Shown here: positions 15,942-18,642 of the stretch, one piece after another | Numbering within the stretch: the stretch's first letter is position 1 | Layout of the letters: every line of letters begins with the position of its first letter | Assembly: GCA_900552945.1 (NCBI GenBank) | Contig: USBI01000037.1 | Location: 1-18,642, forward strand | DNA length: 18,642 bases | Direction of reading: 5' to 3' | From: an uncultured Oscillospiraceae bacterium | Lineage (GTDB): Bacteria > Bacillota > Clostridia > Oscillospirales > Ruminococcaceae | The notes under the pieces: generated by a model | Seen by the model: the letters and a program-made list of their open reading frames with translations, nothing else | Told to the model about the DNA's origin: nothing | Database searches by the model: none | Made by a program: the position numbers and the translations under genes

Positions 15942-15987
15942 AAACAAAAGGCAGGTACTGTTACCTAACAGTGCCTGCCTTTTGTTT
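15942..15987 (+). terminator. Strong terminator after glnN
   Basis: A 14-bp stem (15942-15955 with 15974-15987), one T-G pair, then six more pairs (15957-15962 with 15967-15972), with loop ACCT. The descending arm contains TTTTG and TTT rather than a long T-run, but the stem is exceptionally stable. From 15988 to 16101 no gene is seen, only a weak AACGATCA/TGGTCGTT hairpin (16065-16072 with 16085-16092). Confidence 0.88.
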
Positions 15988-16101
15988 GGTTGGATATGCA
16001 GAAAACTGTTTTGTCTATGTGAAAAACTATTCCCTGCAATGAATCTGCGCAAAACAAACGGGAAAACGATCAAACCTGTTTTTCTGGTCGTTGGAATAGA
16101 A

Positions 16102-16128
16102 AAAGGACGGCATTTACTGCCGTCCTTT
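16102..16128 (-). terminator. Terminator of the minus-strand surface-protein gene
   Basis: A perfect 11-bp stem (16102-16112 with 16118-16128); on the minus strand it is followed by TTTTTCTATT. It sits 12 bases after that gene's stop and faces the glnN terminator. Confidence 0.9.
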
Positions 16129-16139
16129 ATACATCACGA

Positions 16140-18410
16140 TTATTTTTTGGAACGAGTTGAATTTTTGTAGCCAAATGCGATTAACCCACTCATGCTTAAC
16201 AAAAGAACAATAGCAGCAACCAGCGGAATATTGCTTTGACCTGTTGTAGGAACCTCTTCTGCAGAGTCTTGGTTGCCGGTTGAAGAGCTCGATGTTGTTT
16301 CGTTATCGGATGTCGAAGGAGTGGTGGAAGATTTATCGACCGCAACTAAAGCGTAAGTAGAGAACCGGTCTGTTTCAAAAGTAAGCAGATTCCCATTCAG
16401 TGTTGCATCCAGTAATTCAGCCGTACCTTCATGAACACGCAGAATCTTGAAGGTGCGTCCTTCAGCGATGAGAGAATCAGGAATTGCGATTTGGAGTGTT
16501 AGCGTTTTGCCTTTCAGATCGGTAATATTACCCAATATGGATTGATCTGCTTGTACCAGGACGCTGATGTCGAAATACTGTGCAACGGTAAGAGTGGTTG
16601 TTTCTGTTGCGCTTTTGTTTAGCAAAGCTTCGATTTTTGTCACAGTTTCCTGTTCTACTTCGGATTTATTCTGCGGCTGGATCTCAAGGGAGATTACAAT
16701 CTGCTGCCCAGCTGCGGCTGCGGCATCGATTTTATTCTGCAAGTCGGCACCAACAATTTCTGAACTTCCGTTGACAGCGCCGTTAATAATACCTTCCAGA
16801 ACTTTCTTTGTGTCCTCCGTTGCACCGGCCACAACTTCTTCAACCGGTTTGTTCGGATCAATTACAGGAACTTCTGCGATCGGCAGCGGATTACCGGTCA
16901 CATTGACCGGAACAACGGTGTTGTCCTTCTGAGCAAAACAAATCTGCCCGCCTGCAACGACTTTAACATTACCATTTACCCAGGTGTAACCTTCAGGTGC
17001 TGCCACGGAAGAGAGTGTATCGGCTTCGTTTGCAGTAACGCTCAGTTCCGGAACAGTAAATTCAGCGGAAGTCGGTCCGTTTACAATGTTGATCAGTTTG
17101 CCTTCGGTGTTGTAAACATACACCAACGCGTCAGAAGTTGCCCAGTTGTTTTGGGAATCAAACGCACCGAATTTGTAAACGTAAGAATCATTTAATTTAA
17201 GGTTGGACAGCAGATAACCGATCTTGCCGTCTTTTTTGGTGATGTTCAGTGAACCATTCACACCGGTGGTACCAAGCTCACCGTCTGTGCCGTCATAAAA
17301 CTGAACTTTACCCAGAGAAGAATAATAGGTCGTTGTTCCCGCTTTGACCGGAATGGTCTCGGAAACATTGACAAGCTGTGTTCCGGCATTGATGCCGCTT
17401 GGCAGATACATGGTCGCATACTTTTTAGAAACGACCTGGAATGAACCGATTTGGCTGTTTTCGTCTGTAACGGTAATGCGCAACTTGCCGCCACTGTTGA
17501 GTTCGAAACTATAACCAGTCAGGGGAGTTGTTTTATCGATCGTGCCGGTTTTAGTAAACCCATTAGCTACTTCTGCTTCCAGTGCATTTGCCGAACCATC
17601 TGAGGGGAAGGAGACACAGGAAAGATAATGCGGTTTTGCGCTTGTTCCCAGAATGGTTCCGGAAATTTCGCAGTTTTCAACGGTCAGAGTGCTGCTTGGC
17701 TCATCTCCGAGCAAATGGCTGATATATGAGCCATTCGCAAATACAATACCGGGTTCTTTCATAATGGCATCGCCGCTGTAGGTACAGCTGTCGAGCGTAT
17801 AATTGCTGTTCTCGAAAGGAGAATAACCGATGAAAAGCCCGTTATAAGTAGGTGATTCAATATCAGCGCTGTTGTGGACCCGTGTTAAGGTCACATTGCC
17901 GCTGGCGTAGGTCATGAGTAACGCTTCGTTGTTGTTATCGGTGCTATACTTTACATAACCGGTCAAATTGATGTCGGTGTAGTTGTAAGTACCGCCTTTG
18001 TCTCCGTTAAATACCAGTCCACATGGATTCTCGTTTGCTTCCAGTGTCAGGTTTTTGAGTTCGCCGCCGTAGAAATTGCCGATAAAGGCGGTGTTGTAGC
18101 CGAAGTTATAAAGCTTGTGTCCCTTTCCGTCGATGGTGCCCGAAAAATCAGTGATGTAAAAATCGTACCAGTCACCGGCATCCGTTGCAATGACCTGAGA
18201 CAGGTCAATGTCCTGTGTCAACTCAACGTAAACATCACGTTTGCCGTTGAGTTCTGTAAGCTGGCTTGCTGAAGAAATTAGATAAGGATCATCTTGTGTA
18301 CCGGAACCGTTTAATCCGTTGGAATTCTGTGCGAAAGCCATCAAGTTGACCGTGGTAAGGATCAGCATGAAGGCAATTACTGCACTGAATATCCGCTTTT
18401 TCAGTTTCAT
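16140..18410 (-). CDS. Secreted, wall-anchored surface protein with VPTTG sorting signal and beta-helix-like N-terminal domain
   Basis: A 756-residue surface protein of unknown ligand. Residues 1-27 are a signal peptide (MKLKKRIFSAVIAFMLILTT, ending near AFAQ). From ~31, 'GSGTQDDPYLISSASQLTEL' and the repeating 'GTIDGKGHKLYNF' and 'SSTLTVENCEISGTI' phrases suggest a right-handed beta-helix as in pectate-lyase-like adhesins, running to ~250. Beta-rich middle domains follow. Residues ~530-690 contain a helical segment and a beta-sandwich ending in 'FETDRFSTYALVA', a module common at the C-terminus of Firmicute surface proteins. A Ser/Thr-rich linker (691-719) leads to VPTTG (720-724), a hydrophobic helix, and the basic tail RSKK, that is, a sortase-type signal with V in place of the usual L. 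Ribosome site AAGGAAAGGG precedes ATG. No sortase gene is in the window. Function as adhesin, glycan binder or structural protein cannot be chosen. Confidence 0.85.
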   Translation of the reverse strand: MKLKKRIFSAVIAFMLILTTVNLMAFAQNSNGLNGSGTQDDPYLISSASQLTELNGKRDVYVELTQDIDLSQVIATDAGDWYDFYITDFSGTIDGKGHKLYNFGYNTAFIGNFYGGELKNLTLEANENPCGLVFNGDKGGTYNYTDINLTGYVKYSTDNNNEALLMTYASGNVTLTRVHNSADIESPTYNGLFIGYSPFENSNYTLDSCTYSGDAIMKEPGIVFANGSYISHLLGDEPSSTLTVENCEISGTILGTSAKPHYLSCVSFPSDGSANALEAEVANGFTKTGTIDKTTPLTGYSFELNSGGKLRITVTDENSQIGSFQVVSKKYATMYLPSGINAGTQLVNVSETIPVKAGTTTYYSSLGKVQFYDGTDGELGTTGVNGSLNITKKDGKIGYLLSNLKLNDSYVYKFGAFDSQNNWATSDALVYVYNTEGKLINIVNGPTSAEFTVPELSVTANEADTLSSVAAPEGYTWVNGNVKVVAGGQICFAQKDNTVVPVNVTGNPLPIAEVPVIDPNKPVEEVVAGATEDTKKVLEGIINGAVNGSSEIVGADLQNKIDAAAAAGQQIVISLEIQPQNKSEVEQETVTKIEALLNKSATETTTLTVAQYFDISVLVQADQSILGNITDLKGKTLTLQIAIPDSLIAEGRTFKILRVHEGTAELLDATLNGNLLTFETDRFSTYALVAVDKSSTTPSTSDNETTSSSSTGNQDSAEEVPTTGQSNIPLVAAIVLLLSMSGLIAFGYKNSTRSKK

Positions 18411-18458
18411 TTGATTTCCCTTTCCTTTCTTTTGCAGACGTGTTGTGTGTTTGTAAGT

Positions 18459-18487
18459 AGTATAACTGATCTCACATTGAAATGCAA
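18459..18487 (-). promoter_or_regulatory. Sigma-A promoter of the surface-protein gene
   Basis: On the minus strand TTGCAT (18487-18482) and TATACT (18464-18459) are 17 bp apart, giving a leader of ~40 nt to the ATG. The DNA upstream of the -35 box is extremely AT-rich, which could act as an UP element. Confidence 0.8.
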
Positions 18488-18642
18488 CTACCTTTTGTAT
18501 ATAATAAATAATTTTATAGAATTATTTTACGATAAAAAGAGATTTATTGTAAAATAAATATTCGAAAATTACAATTATATATGAATTTATTCCAAAAATA
18601 AAATTTTTCAGTTAACTTATGCTGAGTACGTTTCTTTTGCGC
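18488..18642. other. AT-rich intergenic stretch to the window end, with a 9-bp inverted repeat
   Basis: No gene is seen in these 155 bases. Base composition is about 80-85% A+T by eye, far above the rest of the window. TTATTTTAC (18522-18530) and its exact complement GTAAAATAA (18549-18557) form an inverted repeat with an 18-nt gap. This could be an operator or merely a result of low complexity. Confidence 0.45.

Overview
The window looks like chromosomal DNA of a mid-GC, low-redundancy Firmicute of the class Clostridia, most likely in the Oscillospiraceae/Ruminococcaceae part of the tree. The grounds are gene content and signals rather than any database match: a diadenylate cyclase CdaA followed by CdaR, an archaeal-type aspartyl-tRNA synthetase behind gatCAB, a type III glutamine synthetase, a wall-anchored surface protein with a VPTTG sorting signal, AGGAGG/GGTGA Shine-Dalgarno sites, and sigma-A type promoters with 16-17 bp spacers. 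No phage, insertion sequence, CRISPR array, rRNA or tRNA was seen.

Layout. 1-611: the 3' part of an AraC-family regulator, facing a methionine-synthase-like homocysteine methyltransferase (662-1903, minus) across a shared terminator. 1904-2049: a compact divergent control region with two clear promoters. 2050-3322: ispD-ispF of the MEP isoprenoid pathway, closed by a terminator. 3459-4977: a DUF3343 (Se/S-carrier-like) gene and a class V aminotransferase of the cysteine desulfurase/selenocysteine lyase type, separated by about 165 bp of GC-rich DNA that can fold strongly. 4996-7276: promoter, cdaA-cdaR (overlapping by 4 bp) and terminator, the c-di-AMP synthesis unit. 7308-9022: a single FAD-dependent dehydrogenase of the COG2509 type. 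9107-15987: a strong promoter, gatC-gatA-gatB, a TTG-started non-discriminating-type AspRS, a long hairpin, and glnN, closed by a strong terminator. 16102-18487 (minus): a large secreted, wall-anchored beta-helix-like surface protein with its own terminator and promoter, with very AT-rich DNA upstream of it to the window end.

How the genes fit together. The 9.1-15.9 kb block reads as one metabolic theme: the archaeal-type AspRS can mischarge tRNA(Asn) with Asp, GatCAB amidates the misacylated tRNA using glutamine, and GlnN makes glutamine. That glnN shares transcripts with the upstream genes is an inference; the hairpin at 13714-13762 lies between them. The DUF3343/desulfurase pair is the least understood part of the window and, with the structured DNA between the two genes, the best candidate for something undescribed.
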